From NCBI GenBank assembly GCA_030268105.1, contig BSDZ01000124.1, forward strand, positions 1 to 64,000: a stretch of DNA of 64,000 nt. The letters are read 5' to 3'. Below are positions 21,436 to 34,725 of this stretch, in pieces; position 1 is the stretch's first letter, and each line of letters begins with the position of its first letter. The notes below the pieces were generated by a model. It made no database searches. It saw nothing but the letters and a program-made list of their open reading frames with translations, and was not told the origin of the DNA. Source of the stretch: Volvox africanus (taxonomy: Eukaryota; Chlorophyta; Chlorophyceae; Chlamydomonadales; Volvocaceae). The position numbers were made by a program, and so were the translations under genes.

Positions 21436-21988
21436 AGTTGTTACTTTCAATGGTCCGTTGCATTTAAAGGTCCGATCAAGTACAGCACCTGTACGGATTG
21501 GGCTGTAGGGATCACCGGCAACATTTTCCGTCTTGGTCCATAAGAAATCCACAGTTCTAACATCTGAATATCGCTCGCTATATTTGAAGAATGACATACA
21601 TGATATGCAAAATGCGTCATCTAAACAGGCCTATGTTCTCGCTTACTGAGCTTATTCGGCCCAGAGAAACTTCAAATATAGAATATAAAACAAAAGATGA
21701 CTTTCATTTGTCTTGGAAGAATTCGTGTTGAAGGCGTCAACTTCAAAGACTATTTCGGCAATATTGGCAACCTTTCATCAAACTGAGCTCCAATACAGAC
21801 AATTAGTTATTAAGCCGCTGGCATACTTATCTTTCCTCTTGCATAGAGGCACTGGTGGAAATTTAATCTAGACTGCTCAACTCGCGAAGAACTTTAGGCG
21901 CTGAGCTCAGCAGTGCCCTACCTCCTCGAAACAGAAGAATGACTGTGCCGGTTCCGCCGGCGGCGGCGGCACCGACGATGGCATCCCA

Positions 21989-22674
21989 TCAGCCTAACGG
22001 GTATGTGCACCAATGGAGGGGAGTGGGCCATGTTAGCTGCGACGGGCAGCGAGCTTGGGCTTTTTGGGTCGCTGCGGCCGGCAGGGACCCCCAATAGTGC
22101 CGTATAGTAGGAGGCGACATACCACGACCGAATGAGGGGTTGGAGTAAAATGTGGATCCATGTGAACTCTTCAGCCTGTTTCCCGAGCCTCCAAGTAATT
22201 CACGGCTCAACTGATTGTGCTCCATAACCATCTGGACCCTCGGGAACCTCCTCATAGGCTGCCATTGAGGAGAAAGGGCGTGAGGCAGACACGCTGGACC
22301 GTTTGGAACGAAACGGGTGCAGGGTGGCCGGAGGCTGTGCGGAGGAGGACGAGCTAGTAATCGATTGGAGCGATGGGTTGGTCTTTATATGACAAGAGGA
22401 TGGCGTCGTCGGTGGATATGCCTGACGGGGGCCGCCGCTCGACTGGTGCAGGCACACAAAGTGGATTGGAGGAGGAAGTGTCGTGCACAGGTGGAACATT
22501 TAAGAACATGCATCCACTTGGGCTGGGAGAGGCCGAATGACATTTGGGATATAGAGATTCCAAATCATCGGATTCAAAGACAAGGAGCAGGGGGAGCGGA
22601 CTTAAATATAGAGGGTAATCGGGTGGGCTAGGTGTAGCTGGCGGCATTGGTGGTGGTGATCGCCGGCGCGCCAC
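21989..22674 (-). other. Pro/Ser-rich coding-like stretch (unit 2)
   Basis: Copy of 6352-7037 without change in the open frames. Confidence 0.2.
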
Positions 22675-24432
22675 TAGGACACGTCTGGATGCTCCGAATT
22701 AGAACCGTGTAGATTCGTTCCTAAGGGCGGATCGTGAAGCGTAGGTCGCGACACAGAACAAGAGGTGAACCACTGGCAGGGCGAAACGTATCGTGCTCGC
22801 ATCGTCGTTTCTGTGTTCCTATGAAGGAATGTACCTAAATGATTCAATGTTTCACCGCACTTTCACCTCAATACGCGCACATCCATAAAGCGTTGGTGAG
22901 CTGCAACCATTCATGATCAGTGTGCCCTTGCGAGGCGGCCGATGTATCCTTGCAGTTATGCGAGGGTAGGTATTGCTTTAAGGAACGAGGCAGGCGGCAA
23001 TGCATGCGTGCAACTTTGGTGATGGCTGATGCCACCATCTAAATTTCTTTCCGTGCATGGCCGCTGCACAGCGGCATATACAGACCGATCAATATCATTA
23101 TCCAACATCGTACTTGAATGTGGGCATGACTTAACTTGGTACTGCTCAACCTCTCTCTCTGCGTTTTCCCTGTTTCGATTAATTATTTAGCTACTCTTAT
23201 TCCACGTTATTTAATCTCATCTCATCGTACGACTCGCTCGCGCAGCCCTCTGAGCCTCCTCTTGTTATAGGCTCGTCCGGGGCCTTACGAGCCCCTAAGA
23301 GTTTGTAGCGATCATCAACCACCATCACCGGGGTAACTGTTGTTTTCCATTCTGTCAATAGTTGAATGTTAAGTTCTAATTATTTGATCTAATAAACTCG
23401 CGACATTTTTACAAAAATACCGGTGTTGTTATCGGTCCATTTTATGACGCATTACATTGCTTCAATCAGGAACAATGATCAAAAGCCCTAAGGGAAATAA
23501 GCACTTTTGAATAAAAAAATATTTAATATTAATATTAAAAATAAAAGCTCTGCGCTGCTCTTCTGGGCGTGGTCTAGTCGAGAGTCGTAGTTATTAGTGG
23601 ACTAATATTTTATATGCCTTCTATTACTTCAATGTTATTATGCAACCCTACGAGGCGTTTCAAAGCTTGACGTCTCCCTCCAGATTGTCATGGCAGTTGC
23701 TTTAGCCTCGTCATTACAAGCTCCGAATCAAGACTCTTTTGCAGATTCAAAATATGTGCAACGTTACTGATCGATCGACACGGCATATCTGAGACCTTTT
23801 TGTACGTTGTACGTTTTGAACATTGAGGCGTGGTTGTCATTTTGCATTATCTAGTGCATCGCGGTTACGTTGTCTTCGAAACGGATTAGAGCTTTGTTCA
23901 GAAGCTGCTTACTCGTTTGAAAACGTAAAATATCTTTTTACGGCACACACTGTGTAGCATGCTGCGCAAGTATCTTGGCTCCCCTAAGCGCGAGTGCGTC
24001 ATAAATTCGAATGTGCTTTGGCACATCTAAATGATTGGCCAGTCATGTCTTTCTTGCTGGAGGCGGCGGCGACTCTGGCAGCTGAGGAGAGGGAAGAAGG
24101 ATGGCGTGTGTACGAGTAACAATTATTGAATTGTCTTGTGAGTAACCGACAGGTGGACGGTTGACATGCTCGTATCACTCGTGTACACGTGTATACACGG
24201 CTACAATGTAAACCTTTGCGAGGCAATTTGTTCCTCTTCATGGTGTCCATCTGAACGAATCAGATTCTGTTTCCTAGGCACCAAGCTATATAATAATACA
24301 ATACAGATACTTACACAATCGGAAGCGCATCGCATCGGAAGTCCATTCGTATTTGCGTCGACAGGCTCTGATCGCAAAGAGCCCTTGCTTCGTTAAGGCC
24401 ATCCTGCTGTCGCCCTTAATTCCTAGCTCAAT
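22675..24432. other. No gene recognised
   Basis: Copy of 7040-8796. One base fewer in the T run near 22850. Confidence 0.35.
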
Positions 24433-25111
24433 TTTTTTTTGGAAACCAACGCCACCGAGGTACTGCGCAGGGTGGCAACGCGGTTTCTTTGCCTGCACGT
24501 AGGCCTTGTACAAATGAAATGCGTATGTCAGCCACGCAACCGTAAGCAGCACCTTGGCAGGTACCAAGTTGTCGAGTCCGTGCAGGGGTCCGAACAGGGA
24601 CCTCTGGGTCCGTCCATGTGTACATGCGTAAGCGCGCTGACGTACCTTTTTCTGATCGCCGCACTCCAGAAGTCTGAAGACCCTGGGCGGAGTTTGTGGA
24701 ATTCCAACAGCGGCCGTCGCCCTGTTGAATTTAAATTCGCAGCTTTGGTGGTATTCTTGTCGACGATGCCAAAGACAGCCTATGCAGATGATGCGGCATG
24801 CAGGGGCCGGTCAAGCTGGCTGGCGAGCAAAGCATTTTCGTACAGAGAACAGTGCTTCGTATGGTGCCGCTTATTAGGTCGAAGGTATGGCGCTTGCACC
24901 CCTAGAACGAACGAACAAGCCCTCGTCCAAGCTGAATCCCCGCCCTGCCCCCTCCCACACCCGCCCTCCGCCCAGCTGCCTTATCCCCACTCTCTTCTTC
25001 TCCCTCTTTTTCTCTCTCTCCAACCTTGAATTTGTCGCCAGTTAGCACCTTATTCTCCCATTGGTAAGCCGCAACCGCTTCAAAGCCACGCATCAGGCGT
25101 GTCGGTGGCAT
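24433..25111 (-). pseudogene. Coding-like gene with one membrane helix (unit 2)
   Basis: Copy of 8797-9475; same exon signals and frame change. Confidence 0.4.
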
Positions 25112-26949
25112 TTTGCAACTTGGATCCGAAATCAAGAAGCTGGTGGCGAGGTCGTGTCCTAGACTGTTGAGGGGATTTCTGTTTTCTTCACTTTTTGCGG
25201 AGACTTGCTCGAGCGAGGCCCTCACCAACACAGCGCCTGTCCAAGTTATGAGCGAGGGACGCACAGCCTTGGAGAGTGGCGAGCCCACAGGTACGGGACC
25301 TGGGATCTCTGATTAAGGTGCGGAGGGATGGACCTTTGTTGTAAGGGTAAGTAAGTCAGGGATCACGTGAGGCAAGCAAAGGCAAAACGGCTGCATGTGC
25401 GCGGATGTAAACAAGCATCTGCAAAGCGAGCCTGCTAGTGCAAATTTCAACGCGGCCGCTGCTCTGCCCTTATTCCGCATGTCGCTATCACCTGCCCGCC
25501 ACGTTTCCGTCTAAATACCCTAGCCCAGCTGCGCGCGGTGTAGCCTGTACCCCTATCCAGCTTGTCCAACATACAACCCAGATGCTCCAGTCCCGTGCTG
25601 GCACACTCCGCCGGAGCTACATTTTACCTTCATGGACAGTCACTATGTCTTTGGTATTGTAAGGATCCGCTTGCGACCTCACTGCTGCTCAACACAGCCT
25701 TTCCGTCCCTATACTGGCGCGTCCGTCGCAGGTCACCAAGTACATGTCACCAGATAGCTAGGGCTGGTTCAGCAGCAGTCACCAGATATCTGGAGCTGGT
25801 ACAGCCCTCCCGCCCAGCAGCAGTCGCCAGGCGCGCCCTACAAGCTGTAGTGCAGTCCGAACACAGGGCTGTCTTTAGAGAAATGCGCTTGCACGGGCAG
25901 TAGGTCAATCCACTGTGTTGCGGTGGGTCCTGACAGGAAGGGGCATGTGCATGCATGCGTTGTGCGGTGGTGAACGGGGGAAATGGAGTTATCGCTGCAT
26001 GGTGAGCGCACCCGGCTGGGGTTCTGGCGATATCTGAGTTTGCGCGGCTTTATGCATCTGCTCATGTGGTGATTGGCGCGCTTGGCCTCAAGGGCTGGCC
26101 TGTCTGTGCGGGTCGAAATTTCACTCGGCTTGCTGTCAACTTGTGCTAGCTTCGGCTGCGCAAGTGTGCGGATGGAGGCTTAGTGGGTTTTCGTGGACGC
26201 CGGGTATCAATGTCACTGCTTCATGGGTGATATGGCTATATGCATAATGAGCTGTTCAATAGCTAGCAGTACCGCTTTGCTTTCTACTATCCCCGTTACC
26301 CGAGTACACATGCTAAGCTGGGGATCATGTATTCTCCCAAGGGGCGGCATTGATAATACTGTGCGTGATCTGGATTGGATTTGGTGGAAGGAGGGTACGC
26401 AGCCATTTATTGATTTCCATGCAAATAAACGAAAGCTCCCTAGGTCCGTGCCATTGGGAGTGTCCCAGCAGTGATTTAAGGGGGGTCACGATATGGCCCA
26501 GTAAGCCTCGTTTGTTCATCAAGTTTCACGTGGTTCCCTGGAGCCATACATGTCTCTTTTTGCCCGGAGCTACCCTCAACGAACTCTTGCTAGGCCCTAA
26601 GCACAACGTGTCCCCCTGGAGTCATAATCAGAGTGTCTCGGGACAAAAAACACGTCGTGTTTGTTGGATTGTTTCGTGCCAAAATTTGGTTGCGTGGTGA
26701 ATTTGTTATGCCCCAATCTATCATGCGTTATTTAGCTCGCCAGACGGGCTGCATGTGCGGGGATGGTGTGAATGGGTGCGGCAGTTGTCAGGCGACCGGG
26801 CAGAAGGGCTACGGACCAAGGGGAGGCAGTAGACGGAGGTGTTGGACGAAGCAATAACAGGTCTCAGCTAGGGTGGGGCGCACGGCCGCAGGCATGGCTT
26901 CATGCCGGTGGCCACGGGCAACAAGCCATGCTTGTATGCTCACTGTCAT
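25112..26949. other. No convincing gene
   Basis: Copy of 9476-11313. Confidence 0.3.
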
Positions 26950-27096
26950 GCGATCCAGGATCCTTGGGAGCTTCCTTGGACACTTTGCCTGTCCCTGGAA
27001 CGAAACATATATATGGGGCTTTGACTTCATATTCGGTGTCTTTCGATACCACCCTTAATTGGGCAGACTCTGATACCTATGTTTTGTACTATATCG
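26950..27096 (+). repeat. 147-bp direct repeat, copy A (unit 2)
   Basis: Same as 11314-11460. The flanking sequence is unchanged. Confidence 0.85.
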
Positions 27097-27602
27097 ATAA
27101 CAAGTCTCTTTGAAGGAAAATCAAAGGCATCGAAGCGTGAAAGAGCATGCGCCAAGGCCCCATATTTCCATAATAAAACGCTGAGAGCTGCAAATTCTAT
27201 CCTAGGAAAAAGAGGTTCAACTTCGCGTCGTCCACAGACGCTACTGGCCGTGGTTCCAGCTTAGTACTGAATGCACATAACTTCCCTGTGCCATCCTAAC
27301 TGTGGATTGATTGGAAGCTTTCCGTAAGCAACGAAATACCTCAAAATTTCTCACATATGTAAAGAAGCCCCTGGCAGGGCAGGTACACTCTCCGCCGTAC
27401 TTTCATCAAACTTTTGCTACTTAGGCTGTTCAGTGCGCATTTTCTCACTACAGCGTTTTAAATGCAACGTTGTTTACTGCTACCTGCTCTGCACACTCTA
27501 TCTCTATCCAACTTGACTTTCAACATACGCACACCGCGGCCTTAAGCTGCAAGCACACCTGGTCTTTGGATAGGCTTGCTTGTTTGCGTGGATTCGGATA
27601 CC

Positions 27603-29221
27603 ATGAGCTGTGTCGCTAGGCCCGTCCTAAAAGCCATGCTCAGTGGAATCTTCTACCTGGCGCGGACATGCTTCGAGGTCTTCTACCCAAGGTACGCTCA
27701 AGCCTTTTCCAATTTTCGTGGCTGACTCCACCGATGTCTTTATTTTTTTCGTTTCTAATGTATCTAAAAGTTCCCGAGAGTATAGTTGCAATAAATAGCA
27801 AAGGTATTACATACATTAAAAATTGATGACGACGAAGAAGCAATTATGCACTGGAAAAAAATAGCTAATTTAGCTGATGAAAGAATAATTAGAATTGCTA
27901 AGCTTAATTAAAAATTAACTATATGGGCAGCTTTCCTTGCGTTGTAGCTGTATGTGATTGGGATGCCGCCGCCGCCTCACGGTCAAGGTCAAAGCCTGAA
28001 GCATTTTAAGTCACAGAAAATTAATTTTTCGCCCATTGCCGCAGGACCATATTTCTCTCTTCGACCGCGGTGCATCTCCAGCCGAAGGTGCTGTGCTGGC
28101 AACTTAGGTTGCCGTCCATGCAGCAAATATCTGGCTGGATTATGGGTTCTCAGACAGTCGTTCCTATGGAGATACCCAGCGAGGCAGACGTCAGTGAGCC
28201 TGACCATGAAGTTCAGCCCTGGAAAAATGGAACCAAAAGTGATGGGTTTGACTATGAGGTGTCTGTGTTCCAACACCAGGATGCGCAGAGCATCGAGAGC
28301 AAAATCGACCACGAGGTGCCAGTGGTCCATATCGGCAATAATGAGAGTGATACCAAAGAGGTTAACTACGAGAGGCACGTGGCTGAAAGCGGAGATACCC
28401 AAAATGCGGATAATGTGGTGTGCCACGAGAGGGACGTGGCTGAAAGCGGGGATACCCAAAGTGCAGATAACATGGTGTGCCACGAGAGGCACGTGGCCGA
28501 AAGCGGAGATACCCAAAATGCGGATAATGTGGTGTGCCACGAGAGGCACGTGGCTGAAAGCGGAGATACCCAAAGTGCGGAGAACGTGGTGTGCCACGAG
28601 AGGCACGTGGCTGAAAGCGGAGATACCCAAAGTGCGGATAATGTGGTGTGCCACGAAAGGCACGTGGCCGAAAGCGGAGATACCCAAAATGCGGATAATG
28701 TGGTGTGCCACGAGAGGCACGTGGCCGAAAGCGGGGATACCCAAAGTGCGGAGAACGTGGTGTGCCACGAGAGGCACGTGGCTGAAAGCGGAGATACCCA
28801 AAGTGCGGATAATGTGGTGTGCCACGAGAGGCACGTGGTCGAAAGCGGAGATACCCAAAGTGCGGATAACGTGGTGTGCCACGAGAGGGACGTGGCTGAA
28901 AGCGGGGATACCCAAAGTGCAGATAACGGGTTGCGCCACGTGAGCCATGTCGTCATACCCACTGAGGGGCTTACAAATGCGGATGTGGTTGAGTGGGTGA
29001 TCACACTTAGCAAACTGGAAGATGAGGCACTTGGCGACCGTCTCATCTTCCAGCTTGCTCCGGAGAAGTTCAAAACCCAGGGACGGAAGGCTGTGTACGA
29101 CAGGCTCAGGTGGCAGGTGAACCCACACCGTCACCTGCTCGGTGGGCAACACAGGGCGTTGGCCTTCAAAGCCTTCGAACACTTGCAAGTCGCATATAGC
29201 AGACTTGAGAACAACAACTAG
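27603..29221 (+). CDS. 19-residue-repeat / J-like protein (unit 2)
   Basis: Exons 27603-27691 and 28045-29221. The predicted 421-residue product equals that of unit 1, including the order of repeat variants; the coding minisatellite is 28364-28933. One base has been lost upstream, near 27481. Confidence 0.7.
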
Positions 29222-29321
29222 ATGCGCATGCCGAAGGCATATGACGAGCGAGGGGTGGAGCAAGGGAAACAAAGGGGGGATTGCATGCATCTTATCAGGG
29301 CTTTATGTTAGTCATCAGAAG

Positions 29322-29420
29322 GTAAGTGTGGGACTTGGCCTGCCTGTTTCATTGTGTCGCTCAGTTTTTACGATAATAATTAGACATGTCCTTACTGACT
29401 AACAAACCCTTTCCAAGCAG
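29322..29420 (+). other. Intron downstream of the stop codon (unit 2)
   Basis: As 13687-13785, but the acceptor reads CCAAGCAG instead of CCACGCAG, which keeps AG. Confidence 0.6.
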
Positions 29421-29686
29421 ATTTAATACCCTGGTGTTGACTGGTCGGGGGCTCTGCCTCCAGGGCGGCTGTGGCTGGGACGTATTGTCCTTTGCTTGTG
29501 TAACGAGTGGCAAAAAGAAGTGGGCTTAAGCCGCCGGAGCGGCTTTGGCTGGGACAAAGGGGGGGCCTTAGCCGCCGGAGTGGCTTTGGCCGGGACGTCT
29601 TGATTGTCCCTGTTTGTGCAATGGAGGAGTAATGGGTGCGAGGTAAAGAAACCCCACCACATGGAAGGTTACGACCCCAGAAACAC

Positions 29687-29833
29687 GCGATCCAGGATCC
29701 TTGGGAGCTTCCTTGGACACTTTGTCTGTCCCTGGAACGAAACATATATATGGGGCTTTGACTTCATATTCGGTGTCTTTCGATACCACCCTTAATTGGG
29801 CAGACTCTGATACCTATGTTTTGTACTATATCG
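29687..29833 (+). repeat. 147-bp direct repeat, copy B (unit 2)
   Basis: Same as 14052-14198, with the T variant that distinguishes B from A. Confidence 0.85.
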
Positions 29834-31067
29834 TGATTGGTACTTCCACAATTCTGTTTGTGTTTCATGTAACTTTCTTAACCACGCACACCCTGAGCTC
29901 AGACCCTCGTCATTAATTCCATATTTGCTGCGTAGCCCCTACAGTGTGACAAGATGTCATTATGTTTCAGCTTTCTGCGCCCTTCCTGTCTGAGTACACG
30001 CCTACACAATTAACGGATACAGCAAGAAGTTTACACAGCTTTAGTAGCTCGGTAATGCAGTCAACACAGCTGCATGGTTCACATGCTCGTCATCAACATA
30101 TCACGTGAAGGGGTATAAACACATACCCATAGCCCATACCAACGGCGGGGTGGGGCTTATCAAACTAGTTTCCAAACAGTGAACGTGAACGTATCATACA
30201 CAAACATTCACACACGTTCAGCCCGCAGCCCATCCACAAATTAGATACGCATGAAGGCACGAGCACGCACCAGCCATCAGGCGTACACTGTCGTGGATGT
30301 CAATATTCCCATGCCGTGGCATCCTCTACCAGCCATATGTGAATACGTCCTGATCAATGTATAAATAGACACGGCCATCCGGCCTCATACACACGTAGTC
30401 TAATGCCCAACGACACGCATGAGTCCACGCAGTTGCTTTCCGCCTGTCCATAGCTGGTGTGCTGACATACAGCGCAGAAGTGATTCATTGTATATGTCTG
30501 CAAACCAACACCAGAGCAACCTCCATCCGCATCACGAATCCACCCTGCCACATGTACGGGCATGCTGAAACCTTAGCCTCTGCAAATGTGTGACCAACCA
30601 GATGTACATAACCCACACACACGCCCTTGCCTGTGTTCATGCTAGCTGCGAATCTATAGCGTATCTGAACGACAAGTATTCAAACTGGCTCAATCGTTCC
30701 ATTGGATTATTTTCGCCCGTACAATTGTGATGCTGATTGCTAGGAATTAATTCCTGAGGCACCCGGTCGAGGCAACAAATGGGTAGGCATATGGATGCCG
30801 CCTGCACCAGTGCAGTGGCATATTCGTACATGCTTGTGCATACATGCAGATGGATGCAGAATGTGCTCCGCCCAACTGGCAAGCTCTGCTACGGCAGCTA
30901 ACATTTCAATCCATATGTGCTACTCACGTCTACATCTCCACCCCTACCTCCACCTATACTTCAGCCCCACTTTAGCGATCTCAACCATATCCAGAACGAC
31001 CCTTGCATTCAAGTAGGGCCGTGTTGTCCCTGCCCAGCCATAGGGCACAAGGTTTTACCAACATATG
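29834..31067. other. No convincing gene
   Basis: Copy of 14199-15432, including the seven-Cys minus-strand frame at 30354-30563. Confidence 0.3.
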
Positions 31068-31657
31068 CTATGAATGGAGCGCGGCTTCGGGGACGACAGC
31101 ACGCATGCGGTGGCGACAGCGGCCGCGACCTAGGGGGAAAATTGCTGTTGATGGGGCGGTACAAGGGGCGGCGACAGCTGCAGGAGCCCAGGGAGTGGCC
31201 GCGCTGTTTGGCAAAAAGTGGCGACCGTTGTGGCACGCTGCAGTCAGAGGCAGTCCACGAACTGATACAGTCCGCATCTACTGCCGCCAGAAGGCCATGG
31301 GCCTGTGTATATATGTAGCTCTTACTCACCGCTACCGCAGACGAGGGGCCCACCGACGGGGTTGGAGGCGAGGGTGAAGTTCCCGGGCCCGAGGTTGCCA
31401 TTATTGGGCACCGTTGTCGCCCAGTTGATGCGCCAATTGATTGGGGCGTTGTGGCACCGAACAGCCTGGGATCTGCGCATTGGCATCAACATGGGGTCAG
31501 GTGGGTCGTCGTACTCCACAAACTCCCCTGCATGCAAACCGCTCCAAGTCGTGGTAATGACAGGAGTAAGAGGGGGCAGCGGGCGGGTGGCCGTTAGTGT
31601 CAGATAGCGATTAGTGTTTGGTGATGAGCAGGTGCGGGACAGAATCCAGAGGCAGCA
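31068..31657 (-). CDS. Junction-spanning exon pair (unit 3)
   Basis: Same frames and splice signals as 15433-16022. Confidence 0.4.
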
Positions 31658-32370
31658 CTAGTGCAAGCCTGTGCAGTGTAGCACTGGCAAGCGGTACAAA
31701 GTCCTGGTGACGGTGGGTATGGATGCACAATGTTCGGGATGGCGGCATGTATTGATTGGGATTCGTCAGGAATGAATGTATGCACGTACACACAAACAAA
31801 CACAACCACATTTCACACGATCATCTGTGTGCGTGGCGGAGACCAATGTTGTGCTGCAGCTCGTGAAAATGCACGCTCTCACGTCAGCAGCGGAGGTGCC
31901 CTGGGTGTTGACGCGCGCGGCGGGTCACGGGGTCAGGGTCCCAATGTGCATGTGGGAAGATCGTGCACTGAGGATTCGTTCACGTACTTCCCTGAGGGGA
32001 CTCATCCATCAGGTCCGTTACGCGGCTTGACGATCCCTCTCGAGGATACACGCAACAACGGATCGTGACGTAATCCCTAGCCAAGATATCCAGTTGGTAC
32101 CTAACAGCAGCTGCCAACGGGCACCCACTCTGCGTGTACGTGCATGTCGCTCACTTTGCTGGCCGCCCCGTTGGTCCCTATAAGAATTGCACTGCGTTCA
32201 CTGGCCTCACCTTGATGGTAATGCGGCATGTTGTGGTACTGCACTTGATCTCGCTCCGCGCACAGCACCACCAGGAGACGCCGCCGAGTGCGGTGCTGCA
32301 GAACGGCCCCTAGGACGGATCACTTCGTTGCCATCTGAATGCAGTCGTCGGTGAGAAATACGCCATGTAG
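31658..32370. other. No gene recognised
   Basis: Copy of 16023-16735. A single T-to-A change lies near 32103. Confidence 0.35.
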
Positions 32371-32673
32371 ATGCCATACTTTGATGAAAGTGGGAGGCGG
32401 ACGTTGGGGCGGCCCAGGCCGGTTGTCAAGACGCACGTCTTTAAGTCGCACGAGAGGACAGGAACAGGATGTTGGAATGGTAGAAACGAGAAATTTGAGA
32501 TATGTTGTAACCTTTCATACCATGCAAGTTGCAGCACGGACTATAAATGTGTGTATTCTAGGTGCCTGCTGGTAGATGTGGACTTTGATAAGTTCGACCT
32601 CCCTGATTCCTTGGTCAACCGCTGCACTCACGCGTTTATGAAGCAACAGCAAAACAATTACGGTTGGGATTGA
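32371..32673 (+). CDS. Hypothetical Cys-containing protein (unit 3)
   Basis: Copy of 16736-17038 with the same translation. Confidence 0.25.
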   Translation: MPYFDESGRRTLGRPRPVVKTHVFKSHERTGTGCWNGRNEKFEICCNLSYHASCSTDYKCVYSRCLLVDVDFDKFDLPDSLVNRCTHAFMKQQQNNYGWD

Positions 32674-33466
32674 ACAATTGCCCGAAAGATCATATACACT
32701 TAACCATTATTTAATTCTCACAAGTATGCAAATGCAATCAAATCGTTGGTTTGGGAGCTTCGACAGTCTTGTCAGTTCACCGTTGATCCATCGCGCTTCC
32801 GACGTGACAGCTTCACCGATTGGGCTTGCTCGTAAGAGCATCGAACAATTTTATTTGCCTCTTTGTCTCGAACTTATTTTCTTTAGTTCCCTGAATCAAG
32901 AATTGTGTGCAAGTGCCAGGCGTTTCCATAGTTACCATTGCAGGAAGTCAGACGCGGCAGACAAGTTCAGCTCCGTGCTACAATGCAGCGGTCGGGCGGA
33001 AGGCGGCAAGTGTAGGGTGATAGGCGCTACATGAAGAAAACATGAGTCCCCTCTCGTCCCTCACCTTTGTTCTACCCTTTTGTTCAATAACGGCAACAGC
33101 CCCCAAGCCAACCAACGTCATGCTTTGCATGAAATGAGCATATCTTGAAATACTTCTTCCGTCAAGTAAAGAATTTCCACGTAAGAATTTCCGTCAAATA
33201 CATCGTTTAATCCAAAGAAATTTCAAAGGAAGCGATTTCTAAATGTAATGCTGTATCTGGGTATCATCACATATTCGGCATCTGTAGCACGGCGTCCAAA
33301 CTCTATCCTTATCCTTGTAGATGATGTAGATTAATCTCAGTACCGGCGACGAAACGGCTTTTGCGAGACCGAGGTAAGGGCATCGTAACCGGACCATCAA
33401 TCATTTGGCGACGTGCGACTTTCGTGCACGACGACGCGACCAGGAATGTTAAGAAAATTTCTTGAA

Positions 33467-33877
33467 TCATAGATGTTGTTCAAGATTCTTTGAGCTGGTA
33501 AGTAAAAATGGTTGGTAGTTGGAAGTTGGTAATCTTCCTGTCAGTTCCTGCAGGCATCGGTTCCTTATTATCGGTCCCGATGTTGCTGCAAACCAGGTGT
33601 CACCTTTACGAACCATTTCGTCACTACTCCCATCTGCTGCCCTTCCCGGGTCAGCCTCCAACGCGGCCAGCTGAGTCCCAATACCAATTTCACAGACGTG
33701 CTCGGACCACACGGTACGTCCAAGTTTTAAATGACAGGTTCCACCCTGCCGTCCCCGACTAGCCTGCATACGATCGTAAGCCTCAGACGGTAATACCCGA
33801 TCTCCCCCGATGGAAGAAGTATTCCTGGGTGGACGGGTGGCTTCGAAGCCACATTGCGACGTGCGGCCCCTTGTCAT
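33467..33877 (-). CDS. Hypothetical protein, 136 codons (unit 3)
   Basis: Copy of 2197-2607 with the same translation. Confidence 0.25.
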   Translation of the reverse strand: MTRGRTSQCGFEATRPPRNTSSIGGDRVLPSEAYDRMQASRGRQGGTCHLKLGRTVWSEHVCEIGIGTQLAALEADPGRAADGSSDEMVRKGDTWFAATSGPIIRNRCLQELTGRLPTSNYQPFLLTSSKNLEQHL

Positions 33878-34266
33878 TACCGTCAGTCAGGTTAATTGGC
33901 GGAGCGAACATGGACCAGGGTTTTGGTGTAGGTCATGCTCCGGAACCAGACATATTTAAGAGTTTCTCATTACCACCTTTTTCTAAGCACAGATTTACAT
34001 TTATGAGCGAGGCAGGAGACAAGGAAAGGCCGCCCCAATGGCCATTCATGAAAACCCCTCTCCCGGAGGTGGACGGATGACTGTCATTTGACCCAACAGC
34101 AACTGAAACCCGCCAGCCCTCCGCGCTCCGCGGCTCTGCATCCCTTCAACTCTAGGCACTATCATCCTTCCTAGTCAACCTTCCTGTTCTCACCGCAGAC
34201 CCCTCCCCTTTCTGGGCCGTCCACAAAGCGAGTTCGTTCTGTCCTTCCGTTCTTCCATTCATTCTT

Positions 34267-34725
34267 TTGCCACCCCAAGGGGTTCGCCGTCTGGCCGCGG
34301 AAACCATTTTTCCACAAATTAAATTCGTCATCCCCGAGGCCCTGGCCCGCGAACCCACAACCCCTTCCTCACATACAGGAGGTTCTGCAAAATTCCGTGC
34401 GCTGGATTTGGATCGCGAGTGGCTCCCCACCTGGCTGCAGAAAGCTGGGTACACCACGCTATACACAGGTGAATGCGGGGGGAGGGGGCAAGCACTCATA
34501 CATTAACTTTTGCTTGCATCTACCAACGTCTCTCGCAGCACCTCTTCGCTGTCGCCAACAACACCGATAGTATACATCATCACGGTTCCCATCGCTCTTC
34601 TTTCTACCATTATGCACGGCCTTGGCGGCTACTTAGCTTACGCCCCGATTGATTCCACATTCCCTACCGGGGACGACGCCAGCCACCAAATTTTCGAAAG
34701 ATATTACAAACTGGCAAAATATTAA
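34267..34725 (+). pseudogene. Sulfatase fragment (unit 3)
   Basis: Copy of 18632-19090. A substitution near 34690 changes Asn to Ile in the short final frame and marks the left edge of the block of variants shared with unit 4. Confidence 0.6.

Larger units (their letters stand above)
15645..31279. repeat. Tandem macro-repeat, unit 2
   Basis: Second copy, 15,635 bp. It is offset from unit 1 by 15,645 at the left end and 15,635 over most of its length. It is essentially identical to unit 3 outside the stretch corresponding to 34690-38150. It has an A in place of C in the acceptor of the 3' intron at 29417. Confidence 0.97.
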